This document shows positions 1 through 8,081 of a stretch of DNA of 64,000 nt, in pieces. The notes under the pieces were generated by a model. That model saw nothing but the letters and a program-made list of their open reading frames with translations. It had not been told where the DNA came from and did not search any database. The stretch spans positions 21,903 to 85,902 of the forward strand of contig NZ_QYTW02000024.1 in assembly GCF_003605405.2 (NCBI RefSeq). Direction: 5' to 3'. Numbering within the stretch: position 1 is the stretch's first letter; each line of letters opens with the position of its first letter. The translations under genes and the position numbers were made by a program. The DNA is from Siminovitchia terrae (GTDB lineage Bacteria > Bacillota > Bacilli > Bacillales > Bacillaceae_C).

Positions 1-521
1 CAGTGATTTCAGTTTTAATCGGAGCAGTATTAATGATTTTGACTGGCTGCCTCCGGAATATGGATGATGCATATAGCCAAGTCAACTTCGAGACCATCGT
101 ACTTGTTGCCGCCATGCTTCCAATCGCTACAGCTTTGGAAAAAACGGGTGGAATCATGATTCTGTCGGAAGGAATCATCAATGCGCTCGGCGGTTTAGGA
201 AGCTTGGGTGTATTCGCCGGCATTTATCTGCTGGCTATGACGTTCGGGCAATTTATCAGCAACACGGCTACGGCTGTCCTGTTTGCGCCTATTGCGATGA
301 ACGCGGCACTGACCATCGATGCCAATCCCTATACGTTTTTAATTGGCGTCGCCGTTGCATCCAACATGGCTTTTGCAACTCCTGTTGCATCACCTACAAA
401 CGCCATGGTAATGACAGCGGGGGGTTACAAGGTCTCTGACTTCGTCAAAATCGGAGTGCCATTAATGGCGGTGGTTTTTGTTGTGATGATGTTTGCGATT
501 CCGTTTTTCTTCCCGTTGTAA
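1..521 (+). CDS. SLC13-family permease, C-terminal fragment
   Basis: The window opens inside this gene; about 173 C-terminal residues are visible and the reading frame is open to the left edge. At least four hydrophobic membrane spans are visible. The segments FGQFISNTATAVLFAPIA and ATPVASPTNAMVM resemble the repeated Ser-Asn-Thr / Ser-Pro-Thr-Asn hairpins that bind substrate and sodium in the SLC13/DASS and CitM/ArsB-like ion transporter superfamily. It is therefore probably a cytoplasmic-membrane anion or dicarboxylate transporter. Whether cytoplasmic TrkA-C domains precede this part cannot be seen. Substrate is unknown. It converges on the fructosamine-kinase-like gene, with a long palindrome between them. 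Confidence 0.75.
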   Translation, partial: VISVLIGAVLMILTGCLRNMDDAYSQVNFETIVLVAAMLPIATALEKTGGIMILSEGIINALGGLGSLGVFAGIYLLAMTFGQFISNTATAVLFAPIAMNAALTIDANPYTFLIGVAVASNMAFATPVASPTNAMVMTAGGYKVSDFVKIGVPLMAVVFVVMMFAIPFFFPL

Positions 522-538
522 GGGAAAGGAACAAAAAA

Positions 539-590
539 GGGGTCTGGCCCCCACTGCGTTAACGCATTAACGCAGTGGGGGCCAGACCCC
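539..590. repeat. 52-bp palindrome of the GGGGTCTGrCCCC type, bidirectional terminator
   Basis: Two 26-nt arms (539-564 and 565-590) are complementary except for one G-U type position, with essentially no loop. A run of A precedes it and a short T run follows the upper-strand gene side, so it can end transcription from the SLC13 gene and, on the other strand, from the kinase gene. The outer part GGGGTCTGGCCCC is shared in variant form with 5299-5311 and 44648-44660. The palindrome overlaps the last codons of the kinase-like gene. Confidence 0.8.
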
Positions 591-1449
591 TTACATAGCG
601 CCGCAAAACGGCATCTACTTGTCCGCCGTACGATTCACCAAACATGTTCAGATGAACGAGCAGGTAATAGAGCTGATACAAAGGCTTTACGTCCTCATAA
701 TAATCAGCAAAAGGAAATTCGCCTGTATATGCCTTATAAAATTCTTGTGAGAACCCTCCGAACAGCTCCGTAAAGGCCAATTCGAAATGCCTGTCCCCAT
801 ATAAAAAGGACGGGTCAATCAAATAAGGATTTCCACCGGGGCCTGGCAGCCAGTTCCCGCCCCACAGATCACCATGCAAATAAGAAGGAGGAATTTCCTC
901 TGGGATCCAATGTTCCAGCCGGTAAAGAAGCCTTTCCAAACGCTCCCGTCGTTTACCTCCAATGAAATGATTACGAATCCCAAGCTCAAACTGTGGCCGA
1001 AGTCGTCTGTCGCGGTAATAATCCAGCCAGTTAGAAAAAAGTCCATTCGGCTGGGGAAGGGTACCAATATATGTATCTTTCTGGAAACCATGCTTTTCAC
1101 CGAATTGTTGATGCATGGAAGCGAGCTGTTCTCCCAACCTTGCTTGTGTTTCGGGGGTTTTGCGTCCTTCTATCCATTCTATGATTAAAAAAGCTTCGCC
1201 CTTTTTATCGGAAAAGGCGAGAACTTTAGGAACAGATACGGTTTTGGTCTCTTTTATCAGCAGCAAGCCATCTGTCTCCAATTCAAAAAAGCCCTCCGGG
1301 GAATTCGCATGATGTTTGATAAAAAATCGTCCGTTTTCCGTTTCTGTAAAAAAACCTTCATTGATCGAGCCGCCTGCGACCCGCTTTATATCTTTAATCG
1401 CTGAATAGTCATTTGTTTTATTTAACGCCTGTTGAATGATCTGAGTCAA
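559..1449 (-). CDS. Fructosamine/ketosamine-3-kinase family protein
   Basis: A 296-residue protein with the aminoglycoside phosphotransferase-like kinase fold. The catalytic loop HGDLWGGNW (about residue 192) and the following LIDPSFLYGDRHFELAF carry the expected catalytic Asp, the Asn and the metal-binding Asp. Family members phosphorylate protein- or amino-acid-bound fructosamines or ribulosamines so that the adducts fall off (deglycation). Length is normal for the family. The ATG start lies just downstream of GGGAGG (sequence upstream of 1449). Oddity: the final residues RGLAPTALMR are encoded by the palindrome at 539-590, so the native C-terminus seems to have been replaced when that element arrived. 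It is monocistronic and convergent with the SLC13 gene. Confidence 0.85.
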   Translation of the reverse strand: MTQIIQQALNKTNDYSAIKDIKRVAGGSINEGFFTETENGRFFIKHHANSPEGFFELETDGLLLIKETKTVSVPKVLAFSDKKGEAFLIIEWIEGRKTPETQARLGEQLASMHQQFGEKHGFQKDTYIGTLPQPNGLFSNWLDYYRDRRLRPQFELGIRNHFIGGKRRERLERLLYRLEHWIPEEIPPSYLHGDLWGGNWLPGPGGNPYLIDPSFLYGDRHFELAFTELFGGFSQEFYKAYTGEFPFADYYEDVKPLYQLYYLLVHLNMFGESYGGQVDAVLRRYVRGLAPTALMR

Positions 1450-1562
1450 TTGAAATCGCCTCCCTACTTGCTATCCATACTAACATACTCCTATTGCTAT
1501 CTAAAACAAGCTTAAATACTATAAAATAAGTTCAGGATATAGAACAAGGGAGGAATTTTCCA

Positions 1563-2552
1563 TTGAAGAAACTATCCATTGCTTTGCTTGCATTCCTGAT
1601 GATTTTAGCTGTTTACGGATGTTCCCAAAACAATGAGGTTTATGAAAAAATGATTGAACAGGGAATGCAGCAGATTGAAAAAGAAGAATACGAACGCGCG
1701 GAAAATTTTTTTGAAAAAGCACTGGACCAAAAGACCAAAGATGAAAAAGCGACTATGTTGGTCCAGCAAATTAAAATAATGTTAAAAGCTAAAACAGCAT
1801 TTGACTCTGGAGACTTTGAAACTGCGAAAATCTCAGTCGAAGAAGTTTTAAAAACAAAGGGCGGCACAGAAAAACTGGGAGAAAAAGCGAAGGGTCTTGT
1901 CGAGCAGATGGAAGAAATGGAGGAGGCAAAAGATAAATACTCCAGTAACTATAACGAAGCGAAAAAGAACTTTAAGCAAGGGGAACTTGATCAATCTCTG
2001 AATGTCCTTGAAGAAGTATTAGAGAAAGATCTAAGCCATCCATTTTTCAGCGAGCTGAAAGAAGACTGTGAGGCTTTGGCTACCAAGGTGAAGGAAGCCA
2101 AAGAAGAGACTGAAGCCAAAGACGTAGCAGAAGTGGAGGCACAAGCCAAAGTAGAAGCAAAAGCCAAGGCAGAGGCAGAAAAAAAGACGGCAGCTGAAAA
2201 AGCAGAAAAAGAAAAGCAAGCCGCTGAAGAAAAGAAGCAAAAAGAAGCTGCATCCAAAGATATCGGAGCAGCTGAGGGATATTGGCTGACAGAAGACCAA
2301 ACTGAGGCGTGCCATCTGACATCTTCCTACCTTACGTGTGCAGTCAAACAGTCAGATGTCGGCTTTAAACATGACATTACCCATATTCATCATATTAGCA
2401 GCACTGAATTAGAATTGACGTTCAACAATGGCCACAAAACACAAATTGTTTTGGCAAATAACAATGTCTTAGAAGGTGAAGTCGGCAGGTTGAATCGAGT
2501 TAGCAAAGAAGAGGCAAACGCCATTTATGAGGGGTACTATGAGTTGCCGTGA
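1563..2552 (+). CDS. Lipoprotein with TPR-like helices and Lys/Glu/Ala-rich coiled coil
   Basis: 329 residues starting at TTG, preceded by AAGGGAGGAATTTTCC. A signal peptide with lipobox-like AVYGC (Cys20) predicts an exported lipid-anchored protein. Residues about 28-175 form repeated helical hairpins with TPR character (for example YERAENFFEKALDQK). Residues about 178-235 are a charged, Ala/Lys/Glu-rich coiled coil without aromatic residues. The C-terminal 90 residues form a separate, probably beta-rich domain (HITHIHHISSTELELTF) that I do not recognise. A cell-wall or cell-envelope scaffolding role is plausible but unproven. Single gene; no obvious partner. Confidence 0.75.
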   Translation: MKKLSIALLAFLMILAVYGCSQNNEVYEKMIEQGMQQIEKEEYERAENFFEKALDQKTKDEKATMLVQQIKIMLKAKTAFDSGDFETAKISVEEVLKTKGGTEKLGEKAKGLVEQMEEMEEAKDKYSSNYNEAKKNFKQGELDQSLNVLEEVLEKDLSHPFFSELKEDCEALATKVKEAKEETEAKDVAEVEAQAKVEAKAKAEAEKKTAAEKAEKEKQAAEEKKQKEAASKDIGAAEGYWLTEDQTEACHLTSSYLTCAVKQSDVGFKHDITHIHHISSTELELTFNNGHKTQIVLANNNVLEGEVGRLNRVSKEEANAIYEGYYELP

Positions 2553-2643
2553 TTATGTCCCTTCAATAATAATCGTGAGTTTATGAAAATAGTATGTAAA
2601 TTTCGCGCAGAAATAAATTAGCTATTCGCCGCCAGAGCCAAAA

Positions 2644-2668
2644 AAGAGCTCCTTCTCAAGGAGCTCTT
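2644..2668 (-). terminator. Rho-independent terminator of dinB-like gene
   Basis: The inverted repeat AAGAGCTCC / GGAGCTCTT is followed on the minus strand by a T run (plus-strand AAAAAA just before it). It lies directly after the stop codon at 2672. Confidence 0.8.
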
Positions 2669-2671
2669 GCC

Positions 2672-3130
2672 TCATTTCATCACATATTGCATGGATTTGA
2701 TGATTCCTAGATGGATGCCATCATGCCAGGTGACGAATTGTAGGGCCGCATCAACTGTATCCAGCTTCAGATAGCGGATGTCAACCGTTTCGGATGCAGC
2801 AATATCCAATTTCCCATTGAAAAACTCAACAATACGCTCGCCCTGCTTTTTCAAAGCGCCCAAGATTTCCTCAACTGTTGGAGGCTCTTGTTCCCAGTCA
2901 AACGGGCTTGTCCCATCAAGAAAAAAGTCGAACCATTTAGGATGGACGATGTCATAATGATGATCGGCTTTGTTTAGGTATTCTTCTGCCGTAACATATA
3001 CGTGTCCGGCGTTCCATCGGATCGTGTTTGGAAAGCCTTCAATCCGTTCATCCCAAGTGTTTTCCTTCGTATTCCTCAACGCAATCAATAAAGCGGCGCG
3101 AGAATATGCGAACATGTTTAATGTTTCCAT
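2672..3130 (-). CDS. DinB-superfamily protein
   Basis: 152 residues, the usual length for DinB/YfiT-type four-helix-bundle proteins. The three metal-binding histidines of the fold can be assigned tentatively to NAGHVYV (helix 2), HHYDIVH, and WHDGIHLG near the C-terminus. Bacterial relatives include thiol (bacillithiol)-dependent transferases, most of them uncharacterised. Start ATG at 3130. It stands alone with its own terminator. Confidence 0.8.
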   Translation of the reverse strand: METLNMFAYSRAALLIALRNTKENTWDERIEGFPNTIRWNAGHVYVTAEEYLNKADHHYDIVHPKWFDFFLDGTSPFDWEQEPPTVEEILGALKKQGERIVEFFNGKLDIAASETVDIRYLKLDTVDAALQFVTWHDGIHLGIIKSMQYVMK

Positions 3131-4231
3131 CTCTATCCAACACCCTTTATCCTTGTTCTACAACATTATATTCGAGTAGTACAGGGACTTCCAGTTATTC
3201 GATCTTTTTATTAATCATAGAGGATGCCAATGCTAAATATAATCATTATCGTGGAGAGCTCTCCACAAAGCCGAATTCAGCGTCTAATTGTGTATGAGGT
3301 CGTTTCTTTCATATCAGCCGTCGGGTTGGGCAGGAGCCACTTAAAAGCTCTCCAAGATTATGTGAAGCAGTGGGAGGGGAAACAGCTGGAGAAAAAAGGA
3401 TGTTGCAGTATCATATGATTTTCTTGATTGAAATGGGAAAATGTGACATCAAATGGACTGTACGGAACTTGCAGTTGGTTTAGGTTGAACGATTTCATCA
3501 ACCATTGAGCAGATTTCTATCGGTTTTAAATTTATATAGGGCAATCAATCATTTGAAATAGAGGTGAATCGGTTGTTTACAGGAAAGTGACATGGTAACG
3601 ATCTTTCTTTTATGGGTAAAGGGCGTAATGCAATATTGTTAACGCTGCCGACTAAAGAAGGCTAATGACGGGATATACTTGCTAGCGTGGCGTGCCAGTT
3701 GGGATGAGTCCCAAATAGAGAGCCATATATCATATGAATTGAGGGGACAGGATGGGAGCTTCGGCATAGTGTCTCTTCAAAGTGATCAAGTTTATTAATT
3801 TGCCCAGGTGAATACTAAGTCAAAAGAACTGCTTTATCGAAATTCCCACAAGAAGGGTATCACGCATATTTTTCGTCTGTTCCCGAAGAATGTCGAAAAT
3901 CTGGTAAAAATCGACAAAGGCTTCAGAATATCCATTCTATGGACGTGTGGTTTTACTGCTGCGGGATTAAATGTGCGGAAGGGATGGAGGATGCCATTAT
4001 TTTTGTCTAAAAGCATGAAGGAATCCGAAACCTTGGTGTAAGTTGTTCGTATATATGAACATACCTGGATGAAAGGACCGCAAAAAAGTATTAGTGTTGT
4101 GGAATTCTATCTTCATTTAAGTAAGCGATACATTGTTTCTAATGGTTCTTCCCGGCCTTCTGTTCTGATTAGATATTGATTTCAATTGATGACAGTTATG
4201 ACAATTATTTAGAGATTTTTCGACAAAAGCA
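3131..4231. other. Long non-coding or decayed stretch
   Basis: About 1.1 kb without a convincing gene. Short open frames (3224-3418, 3808-4041 on the plus strand) lack ribosome-binding sites and recognisable motifs. The composition is AT-rich and no inverted repeats typical of the mobile elements elsewhere in the window were found. It may be the remnant of decayed genes. Confidence 0.5.
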
Positions 4232-4245
4232 TGTAAGCGCTTTAA
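4232..4245. promoter_or_regulatory. CcpA-binding (cre)-like site upstream of the HPr kinase paralogue
   Basis: TGTAAGCGCTTTAA agrees with the Bacillus cre consensus TGNAANCGNTNNCA except for the penultimate position, and has the symmetric AAGCGCTT core. It lies about 85 bp before the GTG start at 4331. This would put an HPr-kinase-like gene under carbon catabolite control. Confidence 0.55.
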
Positions 4246-4330
4246 ATAGGGAAAAATTAGGATGACGTTTCCTCTTTTTTCAAGTATAATCCTGAATCAT
4301 AAGGTATTCAGATATGGAGAGTGCATCGAC

Positions 4331-5245
4331 GTGAAAACGATAACAGTAAAAGACTTGATCAATAGATTTTCGTTGGAGGTTTTGGCAGGGGAGGAGCACC
4401 TGGACCGAAAAATTACAACGAACCGAGCACACCGACCGGGCCTGGAGTTTGTCGGGTATTTCGACTTCTTCCCTACCGAGCTCGTTCAGGTACTTGGGGT
4501 AAAAGAGCTGACCTTTTTAAAAAGGTTAAGTGATGAGGAACAGAAGCTGAGGATAGGGAACATCGTGAATTATCATCCCCCGTGCTTCATCATCACGGCA
4601 CAGCAGGAACCCTTACGTTATTTGATGGAATACTGCATCCAGGAAGGAATTCCTTTGCTCCGTACGGATGATGATCCAACATCAGAATTTATCAGGAAGA
4701 TGGATGCTTATTTGTTGAAGACGTTGGCTCCGGAAATGGCTATCCATGGTGTTTGTGTGAATGTTTCAGGTATAGGGGTCCTGCTGCGTGGAAAATCAGG
4801 CATCGGAAAAAGCGAGACTGCCCATACCTTAATCCGCAGGGGGCATCGCCTTGTAGCGGATGACATTGTTACGTTGAAAAAGCTCGGTCCTCAGACGCTC
4901 CTCGGAACGCACGACAATAGTACAAGGGAACTGCTCGCATTAAGAAGTATCGGTCTGGTCAACGTAGTCCGACTGTACGGGAGAGAAGCGTTCCAGGACC
5001 AGTCCAGAATCGTATTGGATATTGAATTGACGAAATGGGAAGAGGACTCTCTAAACAATGAATTGGAGCTTGAACCCCAGTTCACAGATTATATGGGGGT
5101 CAAAATTCCTCATATTGAGATTCAGCTCCAGCCAGGACGTGATGTGGCAGGTCTCATAGAAGCAGCCGCCAATAACTGGTATCTTCAACGGGAAGGCTAT
5201 AGTGCGGCAGAGGAATTTTCAAAGCGGTTGGGAATTGATCATTAA
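4331..5245 (+). CDS. hprK: HPr kinase/phosphorylase paralogue
   Basis: 304 residues from the GTG at 4331, which follows GGAG with good spacing; the longer open frame starting at 4262 adds residues unlike the family. The N-terminal half is the HPrK N-terminal domain. The C-terminal half has AIHGV (the His of the active site), Walker A GKSGIGKSE, and RGHRLVADDIV with the paired Asp, as in serine-46 HPr kinases. The family signature normally reading EIRGLGIINV is here ALRSIGLVNV, losing the Glu and a Gly. The later PGRDVAGLIEAAANN loop is retained. The canonical gene in Bacillus is followed by lgt; here no such neighbour exists, so this is probably a second, divergent copy. It could still phosphorylate HPr or Crh, or a different protein. 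Confidence 0.8.
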   Translation: MKTITVKDLINRFSLEVLAGEEHLDRKITTNRAHRPGLEFVGYFDFFPTELVQVLGVKELTFLKRLSDEEQKLRIGNIVNYHPPCFIITAQQEPLRYLMEYCIQEGIPLLRTDDDPTSEFIRKMDAYLLKTLAPEMAIHGVCVNVSGIGVLLRGKSGIGKSETAHTLIRRGHRLVADDIVTLKKLGPQTLLGTHDNSTRELLALRSIGLVNVVRLYGREAFQDQSRIVLDIELTKWEEDSLNNELELEPQFTDYMGVKIPHIEIQLQPGRDVAGLIEAAANNWYLQREGYSAAEEFSKRLGIDH

Positions 5246-5248
5246 TAA

Positions 5249-5285
5249 GAAAGGCGAGGTGGAGCATTGCTCCGCCTCGCCTTTC
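5249..5285 (+). terminator. Strong intrinsic terminator after the HPr kinase paralogue
   Basis: A 17-bp stem (GAAAGGCGAGGTGGAGC and its near-perfect complement) with a 3-nt loop is followed by TTTAT. It lies directly after the stop codon at 5245. Confidence 0.9.
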
Positions 5286-5298
5286 TTTATTGTTTATT

Positions 5299-5311
5299 GG
5301 GGTCAGACCCC
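5299..5311. repeat. GGGGTCAGACCCC palindrome between convergent genes
   Basis: This short palindrome lies between the terminator of the HPr kinase paralogue and the 3' end of the oxidase operon. It has the same core as 539-590 and 44648-44660, all at convergent gene junctions. With its flanking TT/AA it could form a weak minus-strand terminator. Confidence 0.7.
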
Positions 5312-5320
5312 AAAGCCAAA

Positions 5321-5404
5321 TCAATCTGTTGCATTCTTGATTTCCACTGCAATCACCATAGTAACCATTGTGACGATCAGCATGGAAGATATAACCATGA
5401 ACAT
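5321..5404 (-). CDS. 27-residue membrane peptide at the end of the ba3 oxidase operon
   Basis: A short open frame begins at ATG 5404, 14 nt downstream of the oxidase subunit I stop codon, with AAGGAG about 11 nt upstream. The product is one hydrophobic helix (start MFMVISSMLIVTMVTMV, end KNATD). Size and composition fit a single-span accessory subunit of a respiratory complex, as seen in many oxidases, but I do not recognise a named family. It lies just before the palindrome at 5299-5311. It could be unexpressed; the good ribosome-binding site and position argue that it is real. Confidence 0.5.
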   Translation of the reverse strand: MFMVISSMLIVTMVTMVIAVEIKNATD

Positions 5405-5418
5405 ATGGAATCAACTCC

Positions 5419-7071
5419 TTACCAAGTGATGAATCCTCTGGATCCTGGTGGTGCATTCTGGATCATGTCGTAGAGTGGCAAGGCATAGGCCATGACAATG
5501 AGAGCCACTGCAATACCGACCCATATTCCCCAGTTTTCCAAGAATTTAGCAGTATGGGAAGTATCACTTTCTGCGATTGGAAATTCAACAAGATCATTTT
5601 CATCTTGTACTTTTGGAGCTACAAACATCAAATTCGCAACAATATAAACTAATAGCATGGCAGAAAAGAATAATATTGTTCCGCCAATGGCCATCGTGAC
5701 ATGGTTTGATAGAATTCCCTGGAACCATTCGGCTGCAGATTCGTTGCCGTTGTATCCGGCGTAGGCTGTTCTACGTGGTGCTCCCAGTAATCCCAGCAAA
5801 TGTTGGGCAGTAGACATGAGCAACATTCCTATTGCCCAAGTACCGATTTGAATATGGGCAAGCTTTTGCAAGTGCTTTGGAAACTCTCTGCCTGTCAAAT
5901 AGGGGATCAGCCAGAAGGTGACACTCATAAACGTCATGGCAACTGGCGTTCCTACTGTAATATGGAAATGTCCTACAACCCAAAGTGTGTTGTGTACAAG
6001 CTCATTCAATTGGAAGCTGGCATTGATGATTCCGCCTGCACCGCCTGGAATAAAGAACAACATGGCGATGAAGAGGGAAGAGAATCGTACATCTTTCCAA
6101 GGAAGCTTTCTTAACCAACCGAACAATCCTGTTCCACCTTTATTTCTTCCAGAAATTTCAAATGTGGCGAACATAGAAAAGGCAGTCATTAATGTTGGAA
6201 TAATAACCATAAATGTTAATACGACCTGTAGAAATTTCCAGAAGCTATCGATCCCTGGTTCAGTCAACTGATGGTGGAAGCCGACAGGGAATGAGAATAA
6301 AATGAACAAAATAAATGAAAATCTTGCAAGTGAGTCACTAAAAACTTTTGTACCGATAATTTTTGGCATAACGACATACCAAGCCATATAGGCTGGCAAC
6401 AGCCAGAAATATACGAGCGGATGGCCGAAATACCAGAATAAAGAACGGCTCAATTCAACGTTGATCGTATCTGTCAATCCAAATGCCCATGGAAGGTACT
6501 GGAAGACAACCGTTGCGACTACACCAAGACATGCAATGATCCACAGAAGCAGGGTTGCCGTAGTCATATAAGCAAACAGTGGGCTGAATTGTCCTTTGTT
6601 CTTTTTCTTCCAAGCGACAAAATGTCCGAGAAGTGCAAAGCTGGTAAACCATGTTCCAATAATGAATAAGGCCAATCCTAGGTAATACCAGCCGCTTGCT
6701 TTCAGTGGGGCATAGAACGTATAAAGTACCGATGCCTTTCCTGAAATGATCATCACAGTTGCCATCGTAGTTCCAATTGCTGTAGTCCAAAGGCCAATCC
6801 AAGCAAATAGACTTACTTTCGGACCAAAGGAACCCAGTGTTTTACTCATGCCGGCAATCAAGAAGGCGAAGATAAAGAAAGCAGTGAAAATAAGGGCTAA
6901 TAACACGCCATGTGCCGTCAAGATTTGGTAGTAATCCAGGAATTTGGGAAGTTGCAAGGAATCATTTCTGACGAAAACCTGCAGCAATCCGCAAAAGGTT
7001 CCAATGATGAAAGCAATATAAGCAATCCCAATATTCCATAATGCAAGCTTTCTGTCTTTTACTGCAATCAT
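5419..7071 (-). CDS. cbaA: Cytochrome ba3-type oxidase subunit I
   Basis: 550 residues with about 13 membrane helices. This is the catalytic subunit of a heme-copper oxygen reductase of the B (ba3) family, pumping protons while reducing oxygen to water. Visible motifs are WYFGHPLVYFWLLPAY (helix with a CuB/heme histidine), GFHHQLTE and VGHFHITVGTPVA (heme histidines of helix X). The A-family helix VI Glu motif is absent, as expected for B-type. The start ATG overlaps the end of subunit II by 4 nt, so the two are translationally coupled. It is part of an operon IIa-II-I-microprotein preceded by an Fnr box. Confidence 0.93.
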   Translation of the reverse strand: MIAVKDRKLALWNIGIAYIAFIIGTFCGLLQVFVRNDSLQLPKFLDYYQILTAHGVLLALIFTAFFIFAFLIAGMSKTLGSFGPKVSLFAWIGLWTTAIGTTMATVMIISGKASVLYTFYAPLKASGWYYLGLALFIIGTWFTSFALLGHFVAWKKKNKGQFSPLFAYMTTATLLLWIIACLGVVATVVFQYLPWAFGLTDTINVELSRSLFWYFGHPLVYFWLLPAYMAWYVVMPKIIGTKVFSDSLARFSFILFILFSFPVGFHHQLTEPGIDSFWKFLQVVLTFMVIIPTLMTAFSMFATFEISGRNKGGTGLFGWLRKLPWKDVRFSSLFIAMLFFIPGGAGGIINASFQLNELVHNTLWVVGHFHITVGTPVAMTFMSVTFWLIPYLTGREFPKHLQKLAHIQIGTWAIGMLLMSTAQHLLGLLGAPRRTAYAGYNGNESAAEWFQGILSNHVTMAIGGTILFFSAMLLVYIVANLMFVAPKVQDENDLVEFPIAESDTSHTAKFLENWGIWVGIAVALIVMAYALPLYDMIQNAPPGSRGFITW

Positions 7072-7556
7072 GGTTCATACACCTCAATCTCTGTAGACAT
7101 ATAATGGTGGCCGGATCCGCAATATTCGTTGCAGAGAACTAAGTATTTTCCAGGTTTATCGAAAATATAGCTTTTATGGGTAATTCTTCCCGGGACGGCC
7201 ATCATATTCACTTTTGTGTTGTCAATGGTAAAGCTGTGCACAACATCTGTACTCGTTAAGGTAAAAATGATTTCCTTTCCTACAGGAACTTTTATATCTG
7301 GAGGATCGTAGCCGAACGCTTGGGCAACCACTACGACTTCGTATCTGTCTTCATCAATCTGTCTTACACCAGGTTTGTCAAAAGGAGCTTGTTCAGAGAC
7401 TTTCTCCGGGTCAATCGTGTCCATACCACCTGCAGGCAGGCATAGAACGGATTCATTTCCGTGCGCAAAGGCGGTGAATCCGACGATGCTCAAAAACACG
7501 GCCAGCGATAAAATACCGAAAATCAACCAAATTTTCTCGTACTTATGAAAATGCAT
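7068..7556 (-). CDS. cbaB: Cytochrome ba3-type oxidase subunit II (CuA)
   Basis: 162 residues: one N-terminal membrane helix (about 10-30) and an extracytoplasmic cupredoxin domain. The binuclear CuA ligands appear as VVHSF (His) and LCNEYCGSGHHYM (two Cys, His, Met). It accepts electrons from cytochrome c and passes them to subunit I. The length matches short B-family subunits II. It lies 22 nt after the IIa gene and overlaps subunit I. Confidence 0.93.
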   Translation of the reverse strand: MHFHKYEKIWLIFGILSLAVFLSIVGFTAFAHGNESVLCLPAGGMDTIDPEKVSEQAPFDKPGVRQIDEDRYEVVVVAQAFGYDPPDIKVPVGKEIIFTLTSTDVVHSFTIDNTKVNMMAVPGRITHKSYIFDKPGKYLVLCNEYCGSGHHYMSTEIEVYEP

Positions 7557-7578
7557 AAATACTCACCTTCTTCTCTTT

Positions 7579-7701
7579 TTATCTGGCAACATAAAGGAAA
7601 TATGTCGCAAACCACATAACGATAATTATGATTCCAACGCCAAAAACACCAACAAGCGTTCCTTTCAGATTGGGCTCCTCACCATGTTTGTTTTTAGCCA
7701 T
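7579..7701 (-). CDS. Cytochrome oxidase subunit IIa, 40 residues
   Basis: A 40-residue protein starts at ATG 7701 behind GGAGGG. It has a polar N-terminus (MAKNKHGEEPNLKGTLVGV) followed by a single membrane helix ending ATYFLYVAR. This is the pattern of the IIa subunit of ba3 oxidases, which supplies the helix missing from the one-helix subunit II. It is the first gene of the operon; too short for common gene-finding cutoffs. Confidence 0.85.
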   Translation of the reverse strand: MAKNKHGEEPNLKGTLVGVFGVGIIIIVMWFATYFLYVAR

Positions 7702-7736
7702 ATTGACACCCTCCAATGTGCTCATTATTTACTTAA

Positions 7737-7779
7737 ATCGTACTCCTGCTGATATTTTGTCACTGTGATAAAAGTCACA
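7737..7779 (-). promoter_or_regulatory. Fnr box (7764-7779) and -10 element of the ba3 oxidase operon
   Basis: TGTGATAAAAGTCACA is a perfect TGTGA-N6-TCACA palindrome, the Bacillus Fnr consensus type. On the minus strand a -10-like TACGAT (7742-7737) begins 21 nt after it. This places the centre of the site at -41.5 if transcription starts normally, the class II activator position, with no good -35 box. The fnr gene lies about 1 kb away and encodes the likely ligand. Confidence 0.75.
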
Positions 7780-7930
7780 CTTGACCTCAACTTCACATTA
7801 ACTTCATAAGTACTTCAAAATTTAGACAAAAAGTAAAACCAGAGTACTGGAGAGCCGAATTTGTTTGGTGCTGTGAAATAGCCGATGAAAAAAAGGATCT
7901 ATTTTCCAAATAAGTTTGTTTCACATAAAA

Positions 7931-7956
7931 AAGGCCGCGACATGCGTCGTGGCCTT
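7931..7956 (-). terminator. Terminator downstream of fnr
   Basis: AAGGCCGCGAC / GTCGTGGCCTT forms an 11-bp stem. On the minus strand it is followed by a run of T (plus-strand AAAAAA at 7927-7932). It lies about 125 nt beyond the fnr stop codon. Confidence 0.75.
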
Positions 7957-8081
7957 GATTTTAGGGCAATTCATATTATGTGAAAAACAAAATATTGTAA
8001 GATATTCAAGCCGATTGCGGGAACGTCCAGATTCGCGCGGAATCCTCTGTATTCATGCAAATTACTTTTTCAAGCAGTTCG

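Noticed and set aside
1991..2322. Ser/Phe/Leu-rich minus-strand open frames opposite the lipoprotein gene
   Set aside because: They are complements of the Lys/Glu/Ala-rich coiled coil, with no ribosome-binding sites.
3224..4041. Plus-strand open frames at 3224-3418 and 3808-4041
   Set aside because: No Shine-Dalgarno sequence, no recognisable motif, composition like the surrounding non-coding DNA.
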